From Enoplolaimus lenunculus (lineage: Eukaryota; Nematoda; Enoplea; Enoplida; Thoracostomopsidae), in assembly GCA_030248215.1 (NCBI GenBank), contig JASANG010001546.1, positions 558,001-622,000 of the forward strand: a stretch of 64,000 bases of DNA. The letters run 5' to 3'. Under the pieces are notes generated by a model. That model did not search any database. It saw nothing but the letters and a program-made list of their open reading frames with translations, and was not told where the DNA came from. The first letter of the stretch is position 1. Each line of letters starts with the position of its first letter. Below, piece by piece: positions 10,557-22,859 of this stretch. Made by a program: the position numbers and the translations under genes.

Positions 10557-12381
10557 TCAATAAGTAGGAAACGTTGGGTCTACTGTCATCGCCCATTGCT
10601 GCAATCCTCCAATCAAATCGACAACTTTCCAGTCCTTACGGAATTCTTCAACAAAAACCTTTTTTACAGCGACTACAGCCAGCTGAGAATCGTTGCCACG
10701 ATGACAAATCATGCAACACATTTTCGACTGAGATTTATCCATAAGATCTGACAGCTTTGTCTTACCGGCATTCAACCCATCATTATTATCATCATTAGCC
10801 GTAAGCTCAGTTAACGGAATGTTCACCGACTCTGGCAGATGGCATATATCAAACTCATGTTTCGGTCTTACATCCACCAAAAGACAGGTGCCAAAATCAC
10901 CATAGCAGTTGCTTTCTTGCAAATCCGTACCCCTGCCCCCTGTTACTGCCTTTAAATTGCAATCATACTCTCTTCGCTCAACGTCATTCGTCTTCTGCTG
11001 TCCGCCAAATCTCACACTGCCGCCATCAACAGAAGTCGCCATCATCTGTTGCAACTGTTCCACGCTGATCCGTTCATCGTTCGACAAAATGTTCAACGAC
11101 ATGACTTTATCGCATGCTCGTGCACCGCAAAACGCCTCATAATCCGTTAATTTATCATCGATTTCAGGATTTTCACCACAAGCTACACATTCAACGCGCC
11201 GGCTCCGAATCCGAACTGTCCTCATTGTCATTGAAAATCCATCGAACAACAGAAGACGGCCAGACAGAGGTTCGCCAACACCAGTGATTACTTTAATCGC
11301 TTCAAGTGCTTGCAACACACCAAGCGCACCAGGTATCACACCAAGAACGCCGCCTAAACGAACAACTCAAAAATACAAAAATGCCAACCATAGCCGTTTA
11401 TATATGAGTTAGCAATACGCTTTCAAACCATTAACCTGTGGCCCTCAGAAGTTAAAAATTTCCGCAAATAATCAACAGCCAAACTTACTTTCCAATCGCT
11501 AACGCCAAATGTGCCTACCCTGCCCTTAAAATTGATTACAATCATTATTCTATTTCTTCAACAGCCAGTATACTTAATCTCAGGCAACAAACTACTTTAA
11601 AACAAAGTCTCAAAATATGCTACAAAAAATAGGGTCCATGTTACTTGAACGGGTGTCATCTTTTATCGTGGAACTATTATATACTCTCACTTAGGCTAAA
11701 AGTGTAGACATAGCTTTAAGACTAAAGGCTTAATTAAACCGATCCAAAAATTACGTTCAAAAATACACACGACTTACCTTCATTGCAATTCGTTACCGTT
11801 TCCGGCGGAGGCGGCGACGGAAACAAACAGCGATAACACGGACCCCCATTGTAATGGTACACCGTCAACTGGCCTTCCCACCTCAAAGCGCTTGCCGACA
11901 CTAACGGAACGCCCATACGAACGCACGCGTCATTAACCAAATACCTTGTGGTTACATTATCTGTACAGTCCAGTACAACCGTTGTGTCACATTTGACAAC
12001 ATCAAAAACATTTTTCCGACTCAACAAAACATTTATTGGAACACATTTCGTTGAAGAATTAATTTCACTCACTGACTGGCATGCAGAATTCGATTTCAAA
12101 GTCCCTTGACGTTGTTCAGTGTGTGATATTTGGCGATGTAAATTATTCAACTCAACCGTATCATAATCAACGATGCGTAACTCACCAATGCCAGCAGCTC
12201 CTAAGTAGAGCGATGCAGGACATCCTAACCCACCTGCGCCGACAATAACGACAACAGCAGATTTCAACTTTTGTTGACTTGCAATTCCAAAATCAGGCAA
12301 CAGCAACTGGCGACTGTATCGGCTAATTTCGTCTTTACATAACGGCGAGCAACTCGAACTTTGTTGCATCGAACAATTCAT
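10557..12381 (-). CDS. MOCS3: MOCS3/UBA4, adenylyl- and sulfurtransferase for MOCS2A/URM1
   Basis: An E1-like enzyme that adenylates and thiocarboxylates the ubiquitin-like sulfur carriers URM1 (tRNA wobble uridine 2-thiolation) and MOCS2A (molybdopterin synthesis) in the cytosol. Two exons, 11778-12381 and 10557-11353, join in phase 1 (GAA G|GC GGC). Together they give 1401 nt and 466 residues, against about 460 in human. Seen: EISRYSRQLLLPDFG; ATP-binding GAGGLGC at about 48-54; zinc cysteines CYRC (about 182-185) and CVAC (about 257-260); TVTNC with the adenylation-domain Cys near 198; and a C-terminal rhodanese domain with CHRGNDSQ, Cys near 418. It ends DPTFPTY, like the family. The start chosen is ATG at 12381; an upstream in-frame TTG at 12414 is preceded by a splice-acceptor-like TTTTCAG, so those codons are probably untranslated. 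All catalytic residues seem present. Confidence 0.95.
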
Positions 12382-12435
12382 TATTTTAAACTGAAAATCA
12401 ACTTTGTTATTCAACGACTTGAATCCAGGGTCAAA

Positions 12436-12541
12436 CCGGATGATACACCTTTCGTTCTAGATTCCATTTTTTGTTTACGCTTAGGCTTAGGAATACGCTT
12501 AATCTATTCTTTACGCCCTAAAAGTAACATTGGCCGTTTAC
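12436..12541. mobile_element. Partial MITE with TTAGGC core
   Basis: Contains the family's landmark order: TAGATTCCATTTTTTG, then a TTAGGC pair, AATACGC, and the end AAAAGTAACATTGGCC. Only the right portion is well preserved. It lies just upstream of the MOCS3 start. Confidence 0.55.
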
Positions 12542-12699
12542 GCGTTTGCGTTATAGGAATATCAGAAATCCCGTCATGTTTACGCTAAATATAGTAATAA
12601 ATCATGTATATGCCTCGCAATTTTTCATTACAGGTATGCTGCAATCGTTAGAAATTAAATAAAAATTAAGAAATTATCCAAAATGTTGAATATTTCGGT

Positions 12700-12850
12700 G
12701 CATCCGTCTGTTTCTCTATAAATTTTAGAAATTCAAAGCTAAGCAGCACCACAGAGCCCTTTAGGAAAATTTTGCTGCGGATGCGATGGGGCTCGAACCC
12801 ACGCCGCACGGATTACCAGTCCGCTGCTCTAACCAGTGAGCTACGCAGCC
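12700..12850 (-). ncRNA. tRNA-Thr-like SINE (tRNA-derived head 12779-12850)
   Basis: On the minus strand 12850-12779 folds as a tRNA cloverleaf. The acceptor GGCTGCG pairs with CGCATCC with one mismatch. The D-arm is GCTC...GAGC, the anticodon stem GCGGA/TCCGT with loop CTGGTAA (anticodon GGT, Thr), and the T-loop TTCGAGC. GGT is not the normal eukaryotic threonine anticodon. The head is followed by GCAGCAAAATT, also found after the tRNA-like sequence at 46298-46382. That shared tail indicates a tRNA-derived SINE rather than a working tRNA gene. The tail end is not defined. Confidence 0.65.
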
Positions 12851-13110
12851 ATGCAAACATGAATATTTGCAAGCCTCAATTCCGTAAACTTTTATACTTC
12901 AATGTCTGTTTTTGTTACTTTTGCTATCAATTTACACCCTGCTAGAGTACAAGATTTTTGAAATTCAAAAAGCGCAATGTATTCCAGGAACACTGATAGA
13001 ATCGCCGTGTTAGCCTGCGAGATTGCAACATTCTCCGGAAAGTAAAAAATGCACTAAACAGAATTTTCACGCGCCAAAATTACAGGAACAGCTGAACTGT
13101 AGTTATATAC

Positions 13111-13273
13111 GGCCCATGTTACTTTAAGGGGCGTTCAGGTTTCTGGTGGTTTACAAGAGTAGGTTTAGATGCTAGATTACATTTTTTGCTTAGGCTTAGG
13201 AACACATTTTTGCAACGCTAAGGCTTAGGAAACGATTAATCCACTGTTACGCACCTAAAAGTAACATTGGTCA
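13111..13273. mobile_element. MITE with TTAGGC core, GGCCCATGTTACT subfamily
   Basis: The ends GGCCCATGTTACTTTAAGGGG and the inverse AAAAGTAACATTGGTC enclose TTAGGC hexamers and a TTTTTTGC block. It is the inverted counterpart of 4264-4454. Confidence 0.75.
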
Positions 13274-15706
13274 TGAATACTAACCCGGTCTCAATATTTT
13301 TCACATCCTGTTGAACCCTGAATTATTTAAGCTGATATACAAGCTCCACTTTGAAAATTATATTTCCAGTAGAACTGACCATGAAGTAATCTATCCCATT
13401 ATCGTAATTGAAATTCAATTTGGGCAAAGGATATTTAAGGTCAAATTCTATGCAACGCATCTAAACGCTCTACTACTCAACACAACGGGATCTGTAAAAA
13501 CTAACCCAAGTGTTTTACTGTTGAGCCACATATTATCTAAAGTCAAAAAGTGCAAATAAAGTCAAATAACACCGCCAATACAATATACATATAATATTCC
13601 TTGTTCATTCTTTCAAACATCTTTTCAATTTTAGACAATTTCGTTGAGTTTTTTAACATAAATTTTCTTGTGAGGTTTGAAGAAAGCATTTTACGACCTC
13701 AAAAAATACAATTCTTTCAAGTTTGTATTCAATCACGCGATGATCAATGGAACTAAAGCAGTTTAAAAATGAAAATGACAAGCATCACACACAACATGTA
13801 GGTTAGGTTTCCGCGCATGCGAATTCGAAGATATTTCACTGGTACAATAAAGGCAAAATTGTCGTCCGTGAAAATTGTAATCACGGTTCCTTTAAGTACC
13901 AGTTCTCGAATGATCACTCAAACAAAATTCTCACACGTAAATACACAATGAAATAAACGCATTTTATATACATTTTTGGCCCATGTAAAAATCCGGGGCA
14001 GAGAGTTTTTTTGTGGGACTAGAATAGAATAAGCTTAAGTTTCAGACTAACTTTTTTGCTTGGCTTAGGCTTAGGAATATGCTTATACTGTTGCGCCCCT
14101 GTTCTTTACATTGGCCACATTTTTAAGTTTCCATAAACACTGTGTGTAAGGAATGTCGAAAAATAGCTAATGCTATTCTAAACAAAACACAAAAAACAAT
14201 ATTAAATTAAATATATACCGTTAATTTAAATGCAGTAATTATTGAATACATAACACTAATCTTTATAACTTCCATTGCAACTCTATAGTCTCAAACCTAA
14301 CGTGACCAAATAATCCAAAATGAACTCAACATATATTCATACTCACTATCTATTGCACTTGTCATGCCACTGAACTGAACACGCAATGCTAATCATTGTA
14401 AAAACAACATTTCAGTCTATTGAAAATTGATTTACCGAATAAAACAATATTTGATAAAACTCATTCAAATAGTTCCAAGTATAATTTCTTTCTACATGAT
14501 AACCACAGCGAAAGAATCTAGAATCAATATTCCCAAATGCTCGTAGCAGCTATCAGCTTATTAAAGATTGAGCCGCGAGGGCTAAAACACGCAAATAATT
14601 TTAATTAATGCCCAGTTCCAGCAATCTTTAGATCTGTCTCAAATTAAACTAATTTACGTATCAAATGCTGGACTCAAAACGTTCAAGAAAATTATCGACA
14701 ACTGATAGTGAATAAACAAAAATAACACCCAAACACCGTTCGTCATTTTCATATAACATGAGGTAGTCACTTTGGCTCAACTAAATTTTCAACAATTGCA
14801 AACCAGATAGAAACTTTATCATGGAACGAACACTGGAAACAGCTTTGACAGGGCCGCACATAAAAATTGGCCCACACAAACAGCATCTTTTCATATGTTT
14901 ATCTTTAAGAAAATAAATTCAGACCGCTTAGGTCAAAAAAGATTGCGCAAGTATAATCCGACCACACGAAATTACAATACACCAGAATATTTCAATGCAT
15001 AATACAATTACCAAGCTCACATATAAATGAATATACATTTATCCACAAAAGTGCACATCCAAAAATAATTAAATACGCAACCAGGGTTCCACACATAATA
15101 ATATAAATCTAACATTTAACATCTTCAACATTTCGTATACATATTCATATAATTTCACAAAATACAATAAAAAGCCTCAGAACAGATTTAAATGTTAACC
15201 AACTCCGAAAAATTCTTACCAGATTTTCAACCTTAAAACTACGGAAATATAGTGGAATCCTGGCTCGTACAAAAAATCTGATTCACAGCGAAATATGGTC
15301 TTTGCTTTTGGTCACGCATTTGTTCACTCTCTTGACACTTTCTTCAGTTCCTACAAAACAATTATTATTATTATATGCGGCACACTTTCGCCACCAATAA
15401 AAAGTATAAAATCCATGAAAACTATTACAACAGTTGTATGTGCCAAACTTACACCCCGACAACAAAAACATTCGTTCAATTATTGGCGAAACAAGGATTT
15501 TGGAAACCGACAGAATTGCGACTTTGAGCCATGAACTCCGATGGCTACGTTGTTTGGTGTCAAACAAAGATAACCGAACTCTGCTTTGATCAAACTAAAA
15601 CGTCCTATTCATGTGGGTGGCTCCAACAAAATGATAGGATTTAAAATTTATCGCAAGCCGCATGCAAAAGGAACAAAAGATGTAAGCTCAAAATGTATAA
15701 ACATAC
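13274..15706. other. AT-rich stretch between MOCS3 and guanylate kinase
   Basis: Apart from one MITE (13978-14116) no gene was recognised. The last few codons of guanylate kinase should lie here on the minus strand (downstream of 15707), but no convincing terminal exon was found. Confidence 0.4.
13978..14116. mobile_element. MITE with TTAGGC core, short copy
   Basis: The ends GGCCCATGTAAAAATCCGGGG and the inverse TTCTTTACATTGGCC enclose the landmarks GTGGGACTAGAATAGAATAAGC and GCTTAGGCTTAGG. It belongs to the GGCCCATGTAAAGATCAGGGG subfamily seen also at 25641, 29534, 37339 and 52846. Confidence 0.75.
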
Positions 15707-18700
15707 CGATTCTAAACAGGCAACCAACTCATTGTACGCTCGATCGAGATCATCATTTGTGATCAAGTGATCAAACAAGTGCAGCTCAGATTCAACTAAA
15801 ATACCCAAACAAACATTTATGTTCCAACATATAAATAAAGCTCACAAAGATTGAAAATTGTACATCGAACTAAAAAATATGTACAAATGAACCCCAAAGT
15901 ATTATACTATAAACCTCAATAAAACTGCAACTATTCTACTTCAACGAGAAAAACTGTCAAATACTCAATACGCACATTGAAATATCTTCCAATTTGAAAC
16001 TGCGTAAGTAGTAATTTTGAACTAAACTCGCCATGACCGTATCTACCAGCGAGATTGAAAACGAATTACTCCAGAAACTAAAATCTAACATTAAAACACC
16101 TTAGCATGATTTTTAAGCCACACGTAAATTTAGAACGTATCTACAAATTAAAATTCATGTTCGGATCAATAATAAAGTAGTTCTGGTTTGCACTTTGACA
16201 CACAACGCCAGTATCAAAGCAAAAGTTAGGGTTGCGCTACACTTTTGTTGACGTGCGGCGCCGTCCGCCATAGTGCGTCATTCGTCCAGCGCCGTCTGTC
16301 ACCGTCCGGCGCCGTCAGTCACTATACGGTATCATACGTGTGTAATTTGTGTACGATAACGCACAGTGACGGACGGAGCCACACGACGAGTATAGCGCCA
16401 CCTTACCTTTCTCCATATCTGCAGTAGCACGAGAAAGTCGTTTTTGTAGTGAATCTTCCGTTTCTGTTCCACGTCCACGTAAGCGTTCTTCCTACAAAAT
16501 ATGTAATTTACGATTTCCAATTTCTTGTAAAGCAGTATTCAAACGGACGTTTCTGTCTTAAAAATTTACGACTTTAATGTTCTCAATTTGAGACACTGTT
16601 TTAAACTCATTCAAATCCGTTTCGTCAAATATTTAAAACCTAAATTGCTTGACATTCAGAAATAATTGTCTGAAATTACGATCTGATTTTTTAATGTTTA
16701 ATGTCTGTAACGACATACTAACTTTGTACTAATAGCGCCATTAATTAACGAAAAATAAGGCGTTATTCGGTTTGAGAAACAGCTCCTAAAAACATAGACA
16801 TATATTAATTCGAGCATTCAAATGATAAAAAATTAAGATCTGTATTTTTGAATATTCACAGATTAAAGACAAAATTTAAGTCACATGACACGTCTTATAT
16901 TCCAGACATTATCTCTTGAGCACAAGATAATGTGTTCAGCGTGTAGGTACATAGCATAATTTCAGTGACTAAGTGAGCTTCACATCAAATGTAAAACAGC
17001 TGGGTCTTGTTTATTTGTGTCCAAGTTCCGTTCACGTTTTGCATACCATTCTCAACGCTAACACTTACTACAATGAGTGATACATTAACCGAAATCGCAT
17101 CGATTCGGCACAAAAACAGTTTGAGCAAAAAACACCCCGCTCAAATTACCCACATTATTTAAAGTTTTTTCATTCTTTAAAGTTTTTCTCACAATAGTTT
17201 TGAAAGCCTTAACTGGCATTTCCCTCACAAACCCAACCAGTTCGAATTCCAATTTCTACGTTTATTTTTCAGCTCGAAGAACTTCCGTTATCGCTGCAAC
17301 CTTAATACATTTTTTACCGGAAACGTTTTTTTGACATTCTCGGGAAAACTGCTACATATGCGTTGACAGAGCTCGGAAGAAATATAAATTATAGTCTGTC
17401 TTAACCTAATATAAACCTTAAAACTTCCGGTCCAAGCTAATGAAGTTAATTAATATAAAATAAAGCAAATTAATATATACAGAAATATTCTGATAACATA
17501 AGCCAAAAGCTATTCAGTAGTTTATTATGCAGAAACCCAGGTTATAAATTTTAGAAAAAATCGTACAGTACCTGCCTAAAATATGCACGTCCTATATATA
17601 CGCAAGAGCGTACAAAATAAATACATACAACAGAATTGGTACAAATATCCCTAAACAGCCAGTATGTGCTCGCCTACTCTATGGCAGTAAACTAAATTTG
17701 CATCGAAAACTTTCTGCTCAGCCAAATTTAATGTTCGTTGAAAAGCAGTCTCAAAATCATCAACAACAGCAATTTGAGTTAGAAACGCTGTTGTTATGTA
17801 CCGTTTTCACAGAACACTTCGCTCATATTAAACTATATGAACGCTATTATGAACGCAAGTGCACAGCTATTTGAGCAACAGGTAAAAACTATTATTCGAT
17901 GAAAATATTGAATGTTTTCAACATTCCAAAATTTTTAAGTTCACGAATTTCTGATTCAATATATTACAATACTATTATCAAGCAAAATAAACTTGGGTTT
18001 AATGCTAAATAGATACGCCTACGATAGCTATAAGGGCCTGCTCACTAAACATACGCCACCCAGTCTTTCTGTGTCCCCGTAAGCAGGCCACCATAATTAG
18101 TATGTGCTGATATATTTATAGCTAAAAGAAAAAAGGCCTCGAAGTCTTTTTATGTCATTGCACATGTTCATAACAACTAATCGTTTGCCTTCATAATTCT
18201 TTATTATAATTGGAATCTTACCGGCTCTAATATAAACCTACTTAGTTTTCTTGTACATCCTCGAGTTGGCCAAAATTTTTTTAAAATTTTGCCAATATAA
18301 ACGCGGCTACCCATTCAATGTTCAGCACAACTAAAAAACATACCAAAATTTCAATTGACGGTGGTTTAATGAAAACGTAGACCGGACGCGTTTGTTCGTT
18401 CCGATGCAATTTGCTGGCGTAAATATTGTGAACGCCGGGCAGATCGAGATCAAGAACACAGATTTTGCCAGTTTGTTGCACAGCCTCCACTGATTTTAAA
18501 CTAAAAATAATACAATTATCATTGTCTAAAATACGTCGCTATGTTTAATCTCAGTTTATATTTTACTAACCGAAAAGCAAATTTCAACCAACACAATATT
18601 TATTTTGAAACTACTTGGAGCAAAGTACCACGTTAGTTTTAAACATCAGAGGGCATAACCGCCACCAAAATTAGCACACTATTATTACATGATGGTAAGA

Positions 18701-21700
18701 TTAATCAAGTTTTCGATACAAGATGAAATACCAACCTACGGTGGAAATGGAATTAAACTTTCGATACCATGTTCACCAATCTTTTAATATTTTACAACTT
18801 AGTGCTTCATAGCAAGCAATAAAGCACCACATTATATTTTGAAACTAAACCACTTTGTACTAAACATTCATGTTTCAAAAACAGTTATTTTTGTAATTAA
18901 ATTTCGAAAATATTAAATTTTCGTTTTATTATACTTATAAATTGAGACGGTATTACTTTCTTGTAAATGAGGAAATATTTGTGGTCATGTCGTTTTAAAA
19001 AATCCGAATATATTTAAAAACGTGAATTAGCTCTGTCCAAATTTGTCAATTGTAGCTCCCGGAAAACCGAATCCGATTTCAAAACAGTCAATGTTTTTTC
19101 AATCTTCAGCTGAACATTTTACTGTCACCCACTTGCCGTTGAGATCTGTGTTTCCTTAACATATTCTGGACCAAAATCCGGCAAAACTTGCTGCTGTTTC
19201 GTCACATACAATTTCGCAACAAAAGGCCTACCGTTAAACTACAAACTCCCCTACTAAATTAAATAAGCAAGATAGACGTCAAGTTAGTAATACATGTTAG
19301 AAATTGCTCGGCAGTTACACGATAAGTAGAGACAGGCTGAACTCAAGCAATTAAAATTGAACACATCATCATAGACGACACTGAAAGCATATATTACAGG
19401 TATCGAACCTTGTACCATATATATTGCCAGAAAACTCAGTGTGTTCCAAAAATTCTCCGTTTTTGATTGCTGCCTCCATAGATTCTTTATCGCTAAAGTG
19501 ATAATCTAAAACATATAACTACAACCGAAAAGTGGTGCGTATGTACAGGAACAGTTACACACAATAAATTTATTAATAATTATTCAAACTAAACTAACAG
19601 CTGCCCGATCTCGCTGTGAAATCTTGCACGTGGAAATTACAGCTGCAAATTTTAAAAGAAAAATCAGGCACATGCAAATTGCAACCACGAGTACCTACTG
19701 AAAATAGTTGCACAAGTAAATAGGACTTAAAAGTAGCTTTATGACCGCAACTTATATCACCTGGTGTTTAACCAGTTGCGTAGATAGTGCAAATTAGGTA
19801 TAAGGGTGGCGCTATACTTTTCGTGCGGTACCGTCTCCTACAATACGTCACAATACGGTATCGTACGTAAGTAAATCACGTGCGAAATTGCAAGGTGGCG
19901 TACGGTGACAGACGTCACCAAAATTCAATCGTCACCCTTAAGGTTTTCTTCAAACGACAATCTTAAGATGTATACACAATTGAAAGCATCCCAAATGTGA
20001 CACTGCTTCACAACAGTCAAAGAATTCGTAAATTAACTAACCTTCACCGTCCACTTCACCCGGTCTCGGTTGTCTAGTGGTATCTGAAACACTCAACGCC
20101 TACACTGCATAAAAAATATCTATAAAAATAATAACACGATCGAATATGTATTCGTATTATGCAATACCTCTTGTCAATACAGTTTATGCCAAAATGCATT
20201 TAGACATAAAGGTCTACAGCTGTACATTAATTCTTGTCTACACACAAGCAACACTAGCAGACTTCAAGGCCCATAATATCAATTGGTATACATTTATCAT
20301 CAGCTAGCGATAGATTTTTAAATTGACGAATTCCAACAATCGCGAATGTAAAAATTGGCACCGAAGTGTGAAAATTCAAACGCAAGCATATGCCGAATTC
20401 CGAATATCATCATTCAATGGATTGAGAGCTACAAGACCTATTACCAGCTGATGATCGCTGCTACATATTTTGAAAGTACGGGGACAGCACTGGATTAAGC
20501 AATTACCACTACTCCTTATGTGCAAAAATTTACATATAGCGGTAGTCTGGCTGGAACGCAAAGAGACTTACGAGATACACTAAACGCAAACGCGCTTGGA
20601 TGAGCGTCAAAAAGCTGTTTGAGCAACGTGCTTTTGCCACTTCCTGAAGGTCCGGTAATAACCATTGGCCGAATGGTCGCAGCCATTGCTGGAATATAAA
20701 TTATAATAACAATATGAAAACAATAATAAGTACAATATATAAACAGTAATTAGGTATGCGTTTAAACAATATTATAAAATAACTAAAATGCGTATTTATT
20801 TTGTGTCTTATAATAAATACGTATATAAATCTCCACTGCGTGCCAAACGAAACTGAATTTAAATCATATAAAAATGAAAACCCTGAGTAAACGAAACGTT
20901 GGGGAAATTTTCCTTCCTGTTTTAATAGTTTGTTAGGCAACGGTTCCGGTTGCAAGTATGTAAGTTCCGGTTCAACAACGTCCCCAGTGTAATCGGCTAA
21001 TATATTACCTAACTTTGAATAAACCAAAATGTCAGTTCATCACAGTACCAATTTCTATTCGCTCAAAAAATTAAACATGTGGATAAGTACTCGGAATCCT
21101 GGTTAGAAAATCACAACCTTGCATGAACAAACCTAACAGCTTTGAAATAGCCGTTTTGACCGATGAGGCGGTGATGAAAACAAAAATCTTTTTTAGACAG
21201 ATTGAAGTACTGAAAAAGAACTAAGAGCTATGTATTCATTATTCAAACACATTACCAGAAAAAAGAATATACATCATGCACGCGGTCATCTGAGTCTGGG
21301 CAGAACTAGAACCTCAAGTAAAAGAAACTAGTGATTCATGTTGTTGTTGTTGTTGTAGCTGCAAGCGATCGTCATAGTTCGAGGTTCAGAAACACTAGTG
21401 ATTCATGTTGTACCAAAGCGTTAACCATACCATAGCAGTAACTGCTTGGCAGGGTTACACGAGATTTCCTGTTTCGGCCGATTTCTGTTCATGCTCGTGT
21501 TCCAACATTGCAATGTTAGTATATGTGGTGTAACATGTGTATGTTGATAGTGTATGTAATATGAAAAACCCATGCATACACGTGCACATATAGTTCTTGA
21601 GAAAAATATAATATCGACCGCGTGGTGTAGTGGGTTGCGCTTTTGGCTCGCGAGCGAAGGGTCGAGGTTCGGTTCCCTACGTGGCCATATGTTACGTAGA

Positions 21701-22803
21701 AATTAAGAGAAAAACATGTATTTTCGCGGTATTTCGAGGAAAGGTATAGATAGCACAACCATGAATTCGTAGAATTTGGAATCGCGGTGCGGTACCACCA
21801 CCTAAAGAAGGCGGAATGTTCGTACATGTGGTGTAACATGTGTATGTGCATAGTGCATGTAATGTAAGGTGCATACACGTGCATATAGTACTTGAGACAA
21901 TTGTAAAATCGGCCGCGTGGCGTAGTGGGTAATGTCAGAACGGTACGGTCGGGACGATCCGTTTCCTTGAACACGAAGTACTGCGAATACACATGTATAT
22001 TCGTAGTGTAAGAACTGCACGGTCGGGACGACCCCTTTTTCCGAAGTACCGCGATTATTGTTTTCCCCTTAATTTCTTCGACAGATATGGCCACGCCAGG
22101 AATAGAACCTCGGACCTCTCGCTCGCGAGTTAAGCGCGCTACCCATTACACCACGCGGCCGATATCCTAATTTCCTCTGGTGGTATATGTGCACGAGTAT
22201 GTATATGTCTTAACATTACACACTCTGCACATACACAAGTCGCGTATACCCACACGCAGTACTTCGATGAAAGGGGTCGTCCGACCAAGCAGTTCTCACA
22301 TGCAGCAAGCAGGGACCGGAATTTCTAAAAGACTGACTTCGGCTTAAATCCAAAATCGTATATTAAGTGTTTTAAAAAATCCACGCATACATTCTCAGCT
22401 TGAGCTTTCTGAAAAATGTTTAAAATCCATCCTACAGTAAATGCAAAAAGACGTCAATCAAGATGCACTAACTTAATTTTCAAATATATCAAGAAAATGT
22501 AAAAAACAGGAAGTCAGCAGCTTTATGTTTTCTTACATTCAAAATAATATAACTTCAATTCAAATGAAAAATTAGCTGATTATAACCGCTCTGTCACCGT
22601 AAACTGATTAACAAAAACCTCCTAGCTATGTGTTTAACAAAAAAACTCAAAATTCTATACCGGATATTTAATTAGGTTTTTCGTGTTAGTGCATAAAGTC
22701 ATTTCCGATGCATAAAACTAAAGTGACAGCCGCTAGCTGATTTATCATGCGAACATAAAAACTTACCAGATGAAACATCGTTGTCACGATAGTCCTCATA
22801 CAT
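15707..22803 (-). CDS. GUK1: Guanylate kinase, seven exons (3' end incomplete)
   Basis: Phosphorylates GMP to GDP with ATP, essential for guanine nucleotide supply. Minus-strand exons: 22767-22815 (ATG at 22803), 20572-20688, 20042-20083, 19409-19505, 18344-18500, 16407-16491 and 15707-15795. All junctions keep frame. Seen: P-loop GPSGSGKST, 12 residues into the [12 protein letters not shown] start; [13 protein letters not shown] and [10 protein letters not shown], the GMP-binding elements; [11 protein letters not shown]; the lid [17 protein letters not shown]; and the C-terminal [18 protein letters not shown]. From the internal ATG at 20686 the visible part is 195 residues; the human enzyme has 197. 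The upstream 22767-22815 exon is in frame and would add [13 protein letters not shown], so either start is possible. After 15707 a GTATGT donor follows; reading through it adds about 20 residues before a stop, otherwise a short last exon is missing. The donor GTTCGA after exon 19409 is weak but gives the expected YGTS. Confidence 0.92.
16229..16402. mobile_element. PIF/Harbinger-like MITE abutting a guanylate kinase splice donor
   Basis: 174 bp. It starts GGGTTGCGCTACACTT and ends AGTATAGCGCCACC, with a TTA duplication at 16226-16228 and 16403-16405. The right-hand TTA is, on the minus strand, the TAA of the splice donor GTAAGG after exon 16407-16491. The T of the GT and positions +3 and +4 are therefore target-site bases, and +5/+6 belong to the element. 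Confidence 0.85.
16545..16955. repeat. TGTCTTAAATTT-type palindromic repeat fragment
   Basis: Motif-rich AT sequence with alternating forms of TTGAGACA, TTAAGACA and TGTCTGAAATT, like the 8634-10147 block. It lies in the guanylate kinase intron 16492-18343. Boundaries are approximate. Confidence 0.45.
19804..19937. mobile_element. PIF/Harbinger-like MITE
   Basis: 134 bp in the guanylate kinase intron 19506-20041. It starts GGGTGGCGCTATACTTTT and ends GTCACCC, flanked by TAA on the left and TTA on the right. Its internal CGTACGTAAGTAAATCACGT resembles the shared centre of other copies. Confidence 0.75.
21500..22290. repeat. Cluster of tRNA-like units in direct and inverted order
   Basis: A tRNA-like unit (GGCCGCGTGGTGTAGTGGGT...GGTTCTATTCC...CGTGGCCATAT) occurs at about 21613-21690 (plus), truncated at about 21909-21945 (plus), and at about 22085-22165 (minus). 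The flanks also repeat: ACATGTGTATGT...ATACACGTGCA at 21535 and 21837, and GGTCGGGACGACCCC at about 22020-22037 with its inverse near 22273-22292. This looks like a tRNA-derived SINE family inserted repeatedly and inverted. It lies in the guanylate kinase intron 20689-22766. Confidence 0.65.
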
Positions 22804-22859
22804 TAACGCGGTAGCCTGGAACAACTATATCCAAACGGATTATACTCTTATCACAACCT

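Noticed and set aside
12779-12850. Functional tRNA-Thr gene
   Set aside because: The cloverleaf is good, but the anticodon GGT is not the eukaryotic threonine form, there is an acceptor mismatch, and the downstream sequence is shared with another tRNA-like copy, which points to a SINE.
20701-21027. 108-codon minus-strand frame upstream of guanylate kinase
   Set aside because: No resemblance to a known protein, AT-rich hydrophobic tail, and the upstream exon at 22767 splices past it.
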